64,000 nucleotides of DNA from Lutjanus erythropterus (Eukaryota; Chordata; Actinopteri; Lutjaniformes; Lutjanidae): positions 14,232,635-14,296,634 of the forward strand of contig CM034605.1 of assembly GCA_020091685.1 (NCBI GenBank), given 5' to 3'. The translations under genes were made by a program, and so were the position numbers. The notes under the pieces were generated by a model. The model had not been told where the DNA came from and ran no database searches. It worked only from the letters and a program-made list of their open reading frames with translations. Positions 1 to 12,166 of this stretch are shown in pieces (the first letter of the stretch is position 1; every line of letters begins with the position of its first letter).

Positions 1-913
1 AGAGAGTGCACATGTGAGCTGTGTGTTTGTATGTGAATTCAATGGTGGAGGAATGAGAGGGTCTCCCATGTGACACTGACCACCTCTGTCATTCATGTTT
101 CATATATATGACATGATTACAAACACACACAGAAATGCACAGACACACACCCTCACATAACAAAGAACCTGGCTGCAGCTTTGTCTGCATGTCAGCGGCT
201 CGATTCTCCCAGAAGCCTGGATGGGTTGCGTGACACCGTCACACTATCCCAGGATCCCCGCAGGCAGCCTTGGGACAAGAAGCTCATCATCACTCTTCGC
301 AATCCCAGGTGAATGGCAGGGGGTCACACTATGATGAGGAGGAATGAGTGGCAGAGAGGCAATAGACCTGAGGCCTATTGTGGAGATGGAGAAATATCCA
401 CATCTGCCACTGTGGCCACTCAGACACACACAAAAATGTATACACACACGCACACAGCCGAGAAAGCTACTCAGATGGGCAGTTCTGTCACCAGCGATTA
501 CCCCCCTGCCACTCTGACATGGAGAGATTGGGGCCATATGAACGCCTCTGTAGCCCTAAGCGATGTTTAGGGGCAGGAGTTGGAGAGATTCGCCAGTCGC
601 TGCTTATGAGGGGTCATAATCAGATGTGAAAGCTGTCTTGTACGCTTACAGGCAGCATTGTAGCGAAAAGCACTGCTCGCTGTAATATTGATGCCGTTTT
701 TCAGCGGGTTGCGCTAAGAGGATGGGAGGAAATTGGAAACACATTAGCAACACCTGATAGCTTTGAACTCAAACAGAGGAGCTCAGAATGTTAATCATTC
801 AGCAGGAGTATCATCCCAGTGGGTGAAAGAAGGGAAGAAACAAAATCATTGCACTGGATACTGGTTAAAGAGATAGTGGCTTTAGTAAACATGTCCTGTA
901 CTGTTAAACTGAT
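1..913. other. non-coding stretch, no gene seen
   Basis: Short frames exist on both strands at 244-629, but they overlap each other in different frames, contain CA-rich low-complexity runs (120-160 and 420-460) and show no recognisable domain. I see no splice-bounded exon, RNA gene or repeat family here. Confidence 0.6.
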
Positions 914-1859
914 CACACTGTAAAACTATCACACAGGAATTTAGTGGAATCAACTAGTCTTTTCTCATTCACTTAATGTAAATATACAAACCTCAATTCC
1001 AAACAAGTTGGGAGGTTTTGCAAAATGCAAATGAAAACAGAATGCAATGGTTTGCAAAAACTTTTCACAGAGACAAGATATTTAATGTTCAAACTTATTA
1101 ACTTTATTGTTTTGTAAATGTCTCATTCTTGCTTCATATATGACAGTTCAGGGTCTTTGTTGTCACATAATGCAGGCAGGCCAGGTATACGCAAACTCTT
1201 TTACTACAAAGCCACAGTGTTGCCGCGTCATACCAAATGTGACTTGGCATTGTCTTGCTGAAAAAAGCAGGGACATCTCTGAAATAGATGTCATCTGGAT
1301 GGCAGCATATGTTGCTCCAAAACGATTCAGCATCACTGGGGCCACATATTCATCAATGAATGAGTGTACTGTACAGAGTTCAATCAACTCAATAAAGATG
1401 TTTGAAAAGTTTGAGAGTGAAAACTCTCCTGAGGCCCTTTTTTTTTTTACAGGTTGAAGAAAACACATATGATGAAAACTTGCTTAGTTCTTAGTTCTCT
1501 CAAAGTAGCTCCAACAGGAACAACTGCAGCTGTAAGTTCTGTATGTCAAATGAAGAACTGACCCTTGATAAAAATTTTCTTTCACACTGATAAATGTGAG
1601 AGGAAATCAAATTTGTTTGTAATGTTTGTCAGTATGACTGAAGAGTTGCTGATTCAACTTTATATCTTAAGCTGAACATTTAGCACAACTAAATTTATAT
1701 GAAATTTATTTGACTAGAATAGTTTGTTTTGAATCATGACAAATTACCTCAACTTATCTTTTCAAATTCAACTTATTTTTTTGAAACAAATATTATTATT
1801 TTAAAGGCAGCTCTGAACTAAAAAAAAAAAAAAATCAGTTTCTATGTTTTTACAGTGTA
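914..1859. mobile_element. possible small DNA element with CACTGTAAAAC ends, split by a Tc1 insertion
   Basis: The left end at 914 reads CACACTGTAAAAC. The right end, finishing at 1859, is the near inverse, GTTTTTACAGTGTA. Fish genomes carry abundant small elements with such ends and AT-rich cores full of CAACTTATT-like words, which is what 1640-1850 looks like. A Tc1-like copy sits inside, so this would be a nested insertion. The termini are short enough to match by chance, so the pairing is tentative. Confidence 0.3.
984..1350 (-). mobile_element. decayed Tc1/mariner-like DNA transposon with transposase remnant
   Basis: The outer end at 984-1003 reads TACAAACCTCAATTCCAAAC, the terminal inverted repeat of a Tc1-like family I know from many teleosts. 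The following 110 bases match the usual non-coding end of that element, including the ATATTTAATGTTCAAAC and AACTTTATTG words, with some 35 bases missing around 1060. From about 1171 to 1322 the minus strand matches the catalytic part of the transposase. The family segment LFQQDNAKPHSA, which holds the second catalytic aspartate, is still traceable as LLFSARQCQVTFGM, and WPACSPD as WPACIM. The aspartate is gone. A few hundred bases of the transposase C-terminal coding end, and everything upstream of the middle of the gene, are missing, as is the second terminal repeat. This is a dead, internally deleted copy. The family match is from memory of the consensus. Confidence 0.8.
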
Positions 1860-2639
1860 TTGTGAGAAAATAATATCCTTTAGTCTGCCCCCCACAAATA
1901 AAAAGAAAAGAAAAGGAAAAATCATGCTATGTATTTTGCTCTCATCAAGTATGCAGCAAAAACTGTATTTTCCTGTTCCCTGTGGTTTTGACATAAAAAT
2001 CTAAATGCAGGCTGTGGAACAGGATGAGATGTTTTGTTTTCGTTGCCTCTTTCCCAGGAGTCATCACAGTGGAAACTATTTATTAACTAGATGCTGTGTT
2101 GGCTGGTCAGTTGGAGCTCTGTAATAGGTGGAGGGAAATGCTTGTGGAACCTTAGATTTATTTGATGCCACTCTCAGGTTTTCCAATCTAGTGCTTCTTG
2201 ATGGTTCCAGCTCTCACATATAGAAGGGGCTGGAAATAGCAGAGAGCACATCTCCGGATGAAAGGTGCCTCAAGGGTGGCTATCAGGACTGAGGAACACA
2301 AAGTAAGCACCTCACTCACATGCACACCCCAGCCCTCGGGGTCTCTGGGAGTGATGAGAACTGACAGTGGTTTGTGTGCAATGACTACTTCTGCGTTTGT
2401 GATCCACAGCTACTGGGGCAGCCGTCTTCACAAACCTCCGGCATCCACCACTGACAACATGAGCCAAAAGATCTTTTCTGAATCACAGAGCGAGTACTTT
2501 CTTTGTCTAAATCAAGACACAAGGGACCGCACACTGTAACAAACAAACACGCAAGCTTCTAAAATGTTGCATCTGCAAATTGTCGGTGGTGAGTGTAGTG
2601 GAGAAGCTGTGAGCAATCAATGAAAGCAGCTAAAAATAT
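1860..2639. other. non-coding stretch, no gene seen
   Basis: AT-rich unique-looking sequence. The 93-codon plus-strand frame at 2258-2539 has no recognisable domain, a biased composition and no splice signals that would make it an exon. Confidence 0.6.
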
Positions 2640-2993
2640 ATACTAGAGAGAGATTTACAGGGCTATAGCAAGGTACGTACATCTTAACCAGCATGCATAA
2701 TTAATATGTGCATTAGACGCTTAACAATGGTTAATGATTTCAAAATGCTGACCAGTAAAATTGCGTGCATTTATGGCTGTCAGATGAAGGTCTAGGCACT
2801 GTAATTTTGAATGGTTACACTCATGCACCTTCGCCTTTCCTCCGTGAGTGTGTGAGATGCATTCATGTCAGAGTAATGGGTCACCATATGCATAAATTAT
2901 GAGGTAGCTCTCCTTTTTACATTACATGCAAATCACTGCAAAGTACAGTACGGAAGTTGTTCAAATGTCTGATATAGCACGAATGTGAAAATT
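2640..2993. promoter_or_regulatory. candidate conserved non-coding element
   Basis: Dense in homeodomain-type TAAT words and an octamer ATGCAAAT at 2936-2943, with balanced composition and few homopolymers. This resembles vertebrate developmental enhancers. The call is by texture only and conservation is untested. Confidence 0.3.
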
Positions 2994-3408
2994 GGTCGCA
3001 CTTTATTTTACAGGACAGTAATGAGATGTAAGAAGCCGTAGTAAAATAAAAAATAAAACAAATAAATAATAGCAAAAAAATAATGTTCTTTATTAAACAG
3101 TATTAGAAACTTCATTAGTCCCTTATCAGACTTTCTTAGAGGGAAATTAGGGAAACTACTTCTTCATAACATATAACAGACTTGAATGAAATCTGCCAAG
3201 TAAAGGCCAAAGTTATAGATGAAGAGGAAAGTTTTGTCTACGGTTGACTCCAGTCTGTCCATGGAAAATAACACACTTTGTTTACAGTACAATTCTGCCA
3301 TAATGTCTCCCCAATTTTCCCTTAATAAAGTCTAATAAGGGTTTAATCAAGGGTCTTATACTGTCTAATAAATAACATATTGTACATACTGTAAAATAAA
3401 GTGTGACC
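2994..3408. mobile_element. non-autonomous DNA transposon (MITE), hAT-like target duplication
   Basis: The left end reads GGTCGCACTTTATTTTACAG and the right end is its inverse, CTGTAAAATAAAGTGTGACC, with one mismatch over 20 bases. The 8 bases outside each end are TGAAAATT and TAAAAATT, seven of eight identical, consistent with the 8-bp duplication made by hAT transposases. The 415-bp body is AT-rich and codes for nothing. Superfamily assignment rests on the duplication length alone. Confidence 0.65.
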
Positions 3409-3469
3409 TAAAAATTATTTAAAAAATATGCGTGCAAAGATTAGTTGACTTTCATATTGTTAAAATTTT

Positions 3470-3850
3470 CACCTTAACTCTTCATGTCTCATTAAGGCGC
3501 CCGTGAGTATGTGGTTTGCACCGTAATGACTGTGAAAAATCATATCAATTAATGACACATCACTGTCATTAATTCATATATGCAAATGCCACGCACAATA
3601 CCCATCATTTCAAATAGCTTGAAATGATAAATTCATCCCTATAATTATGGTGATGATTCAAGTCAATGAGCAAACAAATTTCATTAATGGATTAAAAGCT
3701 AAAAATGGTCTGTTATCCAGCACTTAGAGGGAGGGGATTAGCCGGCAACCATATTAGAGTTATCTTCATATGCAAATGAAAAATGATTAGCAATCACTGG
3801 TTCCCCTGAAAGCAACAGCGGCAAATAAAGAAAGTTACTGAGGTCGAAAC
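3470..3850. promoter_or_regulatory. candidate conserved non-coding enhancer with octamer and TAAT sites
   Basis: Contains two exact octamers ATGCAAAT (3580-3587 and 3770-3777, the POU-factor site), several TAAT/ATTA homeodomain cores and a long palindrome at 3542-3579. Low homopolymer content and even motif density resemble conserved enhancers near developmental genes. No coding frame is present. Inference from texture only. Confidence 0.4.
3542..3579. repeat. palindrome of paired TAAT sites
   Basis: AATTAATGACA (3547-3557) is followed after six bases by its exact inverse TGTCATTAATT (3564-3574). Beyond one mismatched base on each side the symmetry continues for ATAT/ATAT. The core presents two inverted homeodomain-type sites. 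Confidence 0.75.
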
Positions 3851-5089
3851 AATAATGTTAACTACTGGAGAGAAATTAGTTTTGTTTTTTAACTAGGAGG
3901 TACAGCCAATCAAATGCTAATGCTAGTATTCCTGCTGATTTATAACTTGTTAGGTGAAATGGAACAAAAGAGAGCAAAGCTTAACACAATGCAGAACAAC
4001 CGTACTGAAAAATCCACTTACAGTGAATCCAGCAGAAATAACTACACAGTGATGAACTATCTCTACAGCAGGGGACCGGGAGACAATGGGTATTTTTTGG
4101 CTGCATCAGTGCCACGCATCTCTGGACCATTTTCTATTGGCATTCCACACGTATTGGCTCCAGAATGGCCTTTGATGCCTGCCTGAGCTCGCATTTAGGT
4201 CTCTGTGCCTGTCGGCGGCGGCTGCTGCTGCTGCCCTTAGCATCAAAATGCAGCACTTCCTCTCAGCGGAGCCGGGCAGCTGATAGCCCTTATCTCATCT
4301 CCAGCAGCACGAGCTGTTGGACTGGGGGGCACACTGTACCTTCGCGGTCCCTCCAGCTCTCTAACAACGCTTTCTCTCTGGGTGAATGGTCTCTGAGGGC
4401 TCAATTTAGACTGTGGATGGTCACCCCTGCCTCAGATTAATGTTGGAGCGCCGGGCCAATTCACAGGGATTTGCTCTGGCATGTTCAGTAGGCTGTGTTA
4501 AAGGTCTTGGAGAAACAAACTCTGACACGCATGTAATGGTTATACAACTGGATTCACTTGCATGAGCAGCCTAGTGGTCACTGGCTTGACTTTCTCTCTG
4601 CCTCTCTGTCTCTGTCGCTACGATAACACTTCAATATTGGGCTCCAAGTTATCCTCTGATGTATCTAGCAGGTTCAAAATCTCTCCTTCAAATTGGTTGC
4701 CGGCAGACCGTGTTGTTAATCTTGAATTCATGAAGGAAAGCTTGAACGAAACCCTAATCCCTTGCCTCGTTATAAAAACATCATGGCACAAATTATCTAC
4801 AGTATTAGGGCATGGTGGAAGTTCTTTTTATCTCCAGGGGTCCAAAAAGTGCTCTGACTGACTGAACCTGAGTAGAAAAACACACATCCCGGGGGTACTC
4901 CCATTGACTACTTGTCAAAGTTTCTTAGTGCAGCCAGCTCTAGGCCCGGCTGCTCTGATGCACGCACCTCCACCTTAACATCCACCTTCTGCTGTGAAGA
5001 ACCAATACAGCATGGACAAAACCTTTTCTCCCTCCACAGATGACTGAAAAGGATCAAGCAAAATGGGAAGGAGTCACATCGCAAATATG
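3851..5089. other. non-coding stretch with a GC-rich patch
   Basis: Short frames at 3914-4440 run through a GC-rich patch with a GCTGCTGCTG run near 4221-4234. They lack recognisable domains and splice context. I see no repeat family. The patch around 4165-4430 may be regulatory, but nothing specific supports this. Confidence 0.5.
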
Positions 5090-5470
5090 AAATGAAAACA
5101 ATTTACCGTATGAAAAATGGATAGATATGCTCTGATTTGGTGGGTTACATTAATTTGCTCCCTTGGCAATATCGAGGCTCCCTCATGCGGATGCAATTTC
5201 TTATCTTTCTGTGGGATTTTCTTACTTTTCAATAAATAAGGCATATTAGATTTCAGTCCATTAATGTAGAGAGAGATAATTATTCATTTAATTAAATGGA
5301 TGAAATAGTGACCTAGGATAAACTCCATGAACAATATTTCTTCAATCCGACTGATGCTATTCTGATTAGAATTAGAAATTATCTGTTTAAATGGATGCAA
5401 AATAAAATGACCTAATAAAACATGCACCAACATGCCCCCGGGGCTCGAAATGAAATTTTCCTCCAGCTAT
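5090..5470. promoter_or_regulatory. candidate conserved non-coding element
   Basis: AT-rich but complex sequence with many TAAT cores and a perfect 14-bp palindrome CATTTAATTAAATG at 5285-5298, a form bound by paired homeodomains. No coding potential. Judged by texture only. Confidence 0.35.
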
Positions 5471-5607
5471 CCTGTATTACACTTTTATACTGTCCCACAC
5501 TGAGTTTTATTTTAATTCTCTCTAAAAAAAAAATATAGTTTCATAAGAAGGATCCTTCTTAGTGCGACATGCATCGTAAATTGTACCTTAAGGTCTCACT
5601 TGAGTTT

Positions 5608-6272
5608 ACTGGCTGCTTCCCAGAGTCGCCTTAGCTGAGGTATACCTTCTGTAAGGTACATCTTTAGAAAGGTGGTCTGAACCACTCTTAAGATACCCCT
5701 TAGTGATGCTCTTCATTCATCCTGTCAGAGTTTAAGCTTCATTAGGTCAAAATTCTGCTTTTCAAACAGACAGATGCATCATCTAGGCTACTTGTGCAAA
5801 TTAGATCATTACTTTAAAATTAACTTCATGAAAATTAATTATGAAAACATTTCTGTGCACAACACATCATGAAAATGTTGTCATCTAATCTGTCTATTAC
5901 AAGACCTCTCCATAATACTCATCCAGTTTTGAAAACAACAAATTTGTTTCAAGAGGTCTCAGACTGTGGCTTCTATGTTCTGATTCACACTGTTATATTT
6001 TGACTCATGTTAGATCGACGTAGAATGATTATGGCAACACTTGTTATGTTAAAAACTCATTTCTGAGCCTTTACAAATGATCAGTCGATGTATGAACTGT
6101 GGTGAAACACAGCTAACAGCTTATGATGTACCTTAGCAGTGCTTCCTTAAGGGCACCTGCTAACGGATAGTCTGGGAAACACTCATAAGAAAATTAGTTC
6201 CTTTGCTAAGGTACACCTTAGAAACCTTTGCAGAACGCTAAGATGTATCGAAACTGGGAGACACGGCCCAGT
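5608..6272. mobile_element. probable non-autonomous DNA transposon with imperfect inverted ends
   Basis: The left end begins ACTGGCTGCTTCCCAG and the right end closes CTGGGAGACACGGCCCAGT. Inward, both sides carry inverted words of the type CTTAGCTGAGG and AAGGTACATC on the left and GATGTACCTTAGC on the right. This pattern of CCTTAGC/AAGGTAC words within inverted arms is familiar from fish MITEs. Ends are imperfect and I see no clear target duplication, so the exact boundary and superfamily are open. Confidence 0.45.
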
Positions 6273-8799
6273 TCTGTTTTGCTGCTGCTATGTTTCTGTC
6301 CCTCTTGTAAACTTGTCTGTGACACATCACATACCCTGACGTGGGGCTGAGATGCACAGAAAGAATATATTTATTCCAACCAGAGAGGAATAAAGCATTT
6401 ACATGGTTATTATTTTCCTGCTGATCAGGTTATGGTTTACACCACCCCCTCTCAACCCGGCACAATCGACTCAGTCTCTTGTGATAGAGGTGTTCGCATG
6501 AGCCACTTTTATTCTGAATGGTCTGTTATTCTGGTTAATTGTGGAATATTAGGATACATGCAAACACAGAGAAACAAACCCTTTGCAGTCACTGCCCATA
6601 TATATATTTTCCAAATACTTTTATGTAAAATCAAAGCAAAGGAGAGGACGAGAAATAGTAGTTAATCCAAACATACAAGGTCTACATCTGATCCACTTTG
6701 GGAAACCAGTCATACCAAACCAAAAACTCAAAAACCTCTGTGAAGATCTAAAAGCCTTTTGTAGCGAGTGCACTGTTTAAAAGTAGATATCAGTGCTAAA
6801 GTCAGAGTAAAAGTCACGAAACCACTTAAACATTACACGTTTAATTTTTTTCTTTTAACCATATAACTAAGTGTAACACGCACCAAAGCGGTGTTTGACA
6901 GATGAAACTAAAATTACTGATGCTCTCACATTCTGAAATCCTATTACTATGAAAGCCTCTTATAATTGAGTTAGAAATTTCACAGTCTATTACTAATCAT
7001 GCACTGCGAACATGTTCAAAGTCAGTTTCCATGTCAGACACTGTCTAATCCCTCCTTTTAATGTATCCGATCCAACGGTCCCCTTCATTAGGGTGCCTAT
7101 AGGTTCCTCTTCCTCTCTGTGCTATAATGAAAGGCGAGTGAGTGTATGAAATAGGGATAGAGAGAGTGTTTGCTCTGGAGAGAAACAGCAAAGTTTTTTT
7201 TCTCTCTTTAGACTGTGTCCTTATTAGGGCTTTTCTTTCCAAAGCAAGGTCAGAGCGTCTACCAACTTTCAGCTTTATTAGCCTTGGGCTTGTCCTCAGG
7301 CACTAAGTGGCTCTCACGCAACACCACAGAATGCAACCTCTGATTGTGCCTTATGTCTCACTCCCTTTTTTTCATGTTACGCATTAGAGTTTTCTCCCTC
7401 TCTACCTCATCCTCCTCTCTGTTGCTTTCTGTATTGAAGTTTTCCCGCAGCTCGCCTCTTGCCTCCACCCAAGCAGCCGCATGGCTTCTCTCTCCTCCAA
7501 TCCTCCTCATTAGATTCTCCCTGGATAACCTGAGAAAAAGAGCTCCTCTGTCTTCTTCTCCTCTCCATCATAGCCTCTGCCACCCCAACCACAGGATTCA
7601 TCTGCTGGCGACGAGTGACCTTTGACACCAGCGCCTCGCAGGCAGGATTACCATTGAGTCCGGCTCAGGCTTTGTTCCTGGTAGCCGGGGGAGCAGAGAG
7701 GGTCTTTAATGAAATTCAAACTTTGGGCATGAGGAGCCATAGACATCTGAAGACCTTACTTCCCCTCACCTCAGTCGCAATGTGTGGAGATCAAAAAACC
7801 TTGAGCCAAGCTGCATAGAGGAATGTTGCTCCACTCTGTGAATGCACAATGATGATGAGAAACAATGGGAGGTTTAGGTGAGAACCAAGGGTTTTTGAAG
7901 GACTCAAATATTCTTGCAAGTCCTGTCAATTACTGTTACATTTTCTCTTGCTGGAAGTAGCCAGTAGGCTGAAAAACAATGAATAGTTAGGCTGCTAAAG
8001 TTGAAATAAAATAATGCTGTTTTACCCCAAGTTAGCTTGTATATGCAGGTTTTCTGACTCCTTTCCCATTGCCAGTAGACCTGTTATCTTTTTTGTTGTT
8101 GTTTTTTTTGCTGATGTGTGCAAAATCAAGCCTTAAATAATTTGTGTGGCAGAGCAGAGAGAAAGTTTCTGTTTGTTCAAATGCTTAGTACTTTTGTGGC
8201 TTTTAACTGAATCTCTGTGGTTTCTTTTTTGCATTGCTCTTTGTACTTACTTGCTTTATTTTACTGTTTCATGTCACTTTCAGCTGTATGTATGAATCAT
8301 GTCAAGTTACTGCTGATGAAAACCTCAATTTTCTTGATTTTGGAACTTCACAATAAAAGCTTTTAAATAACAAAATAGCAGGCCACTTTTACTGTGAAGA
8401 ATTTATAGGAAATGTATAGTAGTATGTATGTATGTGGTATGTATAGTAACCTCAAAAATAGGGAGGATTTGAAAAACCAACGCTGTGGGTCTAGGGGTTC
8501 TTCCCCCAAAAATTGAGTTTCATAAACTTTGTTTCCTGCATCTGAGTGATTTTTAAAGAATTAAAATAACCACATTAGTGACATACACATTTTTTATGCA
8601 AACAGATGCCTGCAGATGACTTATAACTGACAATTATTAGATGGAAAATACAGTGTGACCACAGCATTTAGCCTTACCCAGCAGTCCAGTTTCAATTTTT
8701 AATTACAATAACACAGAAAATAAATGTTTTACTAATGTTTTTCTAAGGGTATATTAATGGGGCAGCTATTAGAACAAATATGTCTTTTCTCTTTATAAA
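6273..8799. other. non-coding stretch, no gene seen
   Basis: Mixed AT-rich sequence with pyrimidine-rich patches (7340-7600) that create overlapping short frames on both strands. A poly-T/GTT patch lies at 8090-8110 and GTAT repeats at 8420-8440. No frame here has recognisable protein features. Confidence 0.55.
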
Positions 8800-8945
8800 A
8801 CTTTCTATAAGAAAAAAAGGTGTGAAAGTTTGTCATAAATCAGGAGAAATACAGGAGAATTGTGACCCAGGGATAAGATCAGGAGAGGGCAATGAAAAAT
8901 GGGAGTATCCTGGAAAAATCAGGAGGGTTGGCAATTATGGCACAT
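8800..8945. repeat. fragment of a dispersed fish repeat ending GGAGGGTTGGCAA
   Basis: The segment has repeated AGGAGA/GGGAG words and ends in ATCAGGAGGGTTGGCAATTATGG. I recognise this as a decayed version of a common teleost repeat whose end reads CGGGAGGGTTGGCAAGTATG. The recognition is from memory, and the superfamily (probably a DNA transposon) is not established by the sequence. Confidence 0.5.
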
Positions 8946-10499
8946 ACCGCAAATGCACACCTTCGATTGGGTGCAAAGTCTGCTCTGTTGGGCTCTCTGG
9001 ACTGCATCAAGCCAAGAAGCACATATGTACAAAAAAAGAGCAAAAATAGTCGCAGAAGTTACAGACAGAGGCAATAAGCTTTCAATGCCTCTGCCAAAAA
9101 AGGGGCGAAAATTAGTTTGTTCACCTGGATCTCATGTTTCCATCACTGCAGAGCAGAGCTGAGGCTGATAAATACAGCAGAGTCAATACTGCAGAGTCAT
9201 TTGATGCTGGAATTAAAGCCAATTGCACACTTTTCTATTGAAGACAAAAGCCAGATGTTAGTGGGTATTCGTGTTTTTTTTGTCCAGTGTGAAAAGTGGC
9301 TGCAGATATAAAGAGGATAAAATAAGTTGTTGCACGTAATATAAGTTAACATCTCTCATTTTCATTTAGTGCTTTGGGAAATGTACCAAGCTGGCTGAGG
9401 CCAGTGGGTTTATCAGTCTGTCAGGCACATCTGTGAAGCCATCCATCTTCTCACTTGAGGTGCAGAGCCATAATAACTGTGGATTCCATATGTTTCCTCG
9501 CCTTTCCAGATTGTGTCAAGGAAGTTTAAGTGTTTTCATTTCCACACAGTTCATCCCTGTGTAACACTGCAGGTGCAGGCTTAACTCAACACACGGCACG
9601 CGCAGAGAGCAGCGTAGCGTGCAGCGTAGAAGAAAATCAAAGGCAGCCAAACTGCTGCAATCAGCTGCACATATACACACACATGCTACATATCTGTCTG
9701 CACATGGTTTGTTTACCATAACTGATTACTGGAGATGCATTAAAAAAGCCACCTGGAAGAAGAAGTTAAAACACTCATTTTTAATGATGGTAAACATATT
9801 TATGCCACAAGGTTCAGAGACATGTGCTGTTAGTGACTGATATACTGCAAAGACTCCTTTTAATAGTAACATAATCATATTAAATTCATATTTCAAGCAT
9901 CTACAATTAGAGTATGCAACTCAATCCCTGCAGCTGGCCCGGGCTCTAACTGTAAGACCTCTGTGAAATGTGTGATAATATTTTTCTATTGGAATTGTGG
10001 TTGGAAACTGTACAGGAAAAAAACCTTGCCATGGTAACAGCTGTTGGGATTATGGTGCCTGCTGCACAGAGATCTGTCAAGGGGTCTCAGAAAGCTGGGC
10101 ATCAGTAGACGTGAAATTCCCAAATCTGGGAAATTGGTGAGCCACAAGTGTAAATCATCATATAACTGTCACACAATCAGCAAATCTTACAAACACGCAT
10201 CCGCCATAAAAGAAGAATTGCAGATTTTGTTTCATCATGGGGAAATTAATAATTTTAATGGCCACACTAACCATCACACTAAATCAGGATTTGATTGTCC
10301 ATACTGCTGACATATACAAGGGGTGATTTGCCTAAATATGCCAACAGATTGTAAATCACTCCCTTCATCTATCTTTCCAGCGCACCGGTCAGAAGACAGT
10401 CTATTTAAAAGAGGAGAAAAAAGAAGCATGATAAGCTCGTCCACACAATATATTGAGATGAGACTCTAAATTCTTATTAAAAAAAGAAAGAAAAGAAAA
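8946..10499. other. non-coding stretch, no gene seen
   Basis: Several overlapping short frames at 8980-9311 and 9516-9840 lie in all registers without domains. A run of AAAGA repeats lies near 10480-10505. Nothing else stands out. Confidence 0.55.
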
Positions 10500-11075
10500 G
10501 AAACACAAAATCCGAGACACCTCATCAATCATCAGGGAGGGGGCTCCATCGCTTCAAGCCCTGCTCTGGTTTTGTCATTGACGAAAAATGGCTTTCCATA
10601 GAAAAATGAGCGAGATCACACGCACGCACACACCCTGGTCCTGTATTGATTTTTATGGCGGATGGTGGGGCTGGTGGGTAGTGGAGGCAATGCTCTCAGA
10701 GCAGATGTCTAATGGTGTTTAGAGACTCTCCACTTTATCAAGCCAGGCCAGCACTGACAGTTAGATGCTGGAGGGCAATTAAAATTAAAGCCTGCCTGAT
10801 TAGAATATCATATTCATCTGGATGGTAATTACTATGTCTGGCTCCGTATAAATAATTAATTATGCAAAACCCATGCAGCTGCCACTGGCTAGAGTTAACT
10901 GACTTTCTGTCAACGTCTCACAGTTCTAGAAAGGATAAAGAGATTTGGGAAATAAGCTCTTTAGCCGCTATCTGGAAGCCCGCTGGGGTGTGCATGCAGC
11001 GCCCATTGAAACAGTGGCAGCCTGCCCTCTGTGTGCAGGTGGCTCCACCAAGACATTGTGGGGTTCCCTTTTGAA
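10500..11075. promoter_or_regulatory. candidate conserved non-coding element
   Basis: Complex sequence with AATTAAAATTAAAG, TAATTACTATG, ATAATTAATTATGC and a run through TGCATGCAGC. This mixture of homeodomain cores and moderately GC-rich blocks is typical of vertebrate enhancers. The 70-codon frame at 10862-11074 has no recognisable features. Confidence 0.35.
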
Positions 11076-11770
11076 GATGTGTTTAATTTAAAAAGAAAAC
11101 AATCTCTTTAAGGACATCCTCTTTCTTGTCCCCTCTGACTGCTGCTCTCGTCTCACTTTGTGACACGCTCCGTCTCTCCATTATTTATCTTTTAGAAAAA
11201 TTTGATGATTTTCTCTTCTTTCTTTTTCGCTGCTACCACAACATGAAGTGGAGACTCAGTAATTAGTCTGCATCAGTAATTAGTTTGAATTTCCTGCCTC
11301 TTGTTGAAATTCATTGACGTTTGATTGCATCATCTCTGTCTATGTGCGCTGACGTCTTTAAGCTTGTTAAATCAACTTGTGTGATCTTACTTTGTTAATA
11401 CAAAAGCTGATTACTGATTATACTACATTGTTGCATTAAGTCTTCTGTAAATTTTAAAGAAAAATTTTTTTGACTGGGCAGAAATCATGATCATAGGTGA
11501 GATAATATTAAATTTATCAGCATATTGGATGTATTCTGTGTTCTCCCAGAAGTTATAGCAACTAGCTAGCAATGGGTAGCAGGAAATATACCATTGTCTT
11601 GAAAAAAATATGCATTTTTCTGGGTTTGAACAGTGTTAGAAACATTTGAGATAATGTAAGTAGACAACTCAACAAAATATATAACATATGATTACCGTTT
11701 CTGGACATTTTAATGTGGAAATGTTACATGTTTTAGCTTTAAATGCAAAGCCAGTAGACTCATACAGCTC

Positions 11771-12129
11771 TAGCCCTGTGTTCCAAATCACAAACTTTTA
11801 AAAGAAACTTTAGTATGTACTGCAGCTTCCTTTACAAAGTATGCATAAAATTGTGACATCCTACTTTTTCATATCATTGAGTCATAAACTTTGACCCTTT
11901 TGCTCACACATCCATCACAGTCCACAGTGGAAAACTGAAGTAAAAAGAAAAAGTATGTGATTTGTAACATAGTTATGAGGTGTCATCTGTCAGTCTCGGT
12001 CTCTGTCAATGTGACCTGTAGGACATCCTGGTATTTTTGTCATACTGCAATACTATGTATTGGGACAGACTAAATATTTTTCTGGCATATGAAATAGTAT
12101 GGTAGTATGGGTACTGAATGCACCCTAGG
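11771..12129. mobile_element. possible decayed MITE
   Basis: The left edge CCCTGTGTTCCAAATCAC and the right edge GTACTGAATGCACCCTAGG resemble, loosely and in inverse orientation, the ends of a fish MITE family whose termini read GTGCATTCGAAA. AGTATG/CATACT words occur inverted on the two sides. The match is weak. Confidence 0.35.
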
Positions 12130-12166
12130 TGTCATATGACTTTAGGAAGTAACTCTAACACACTTA

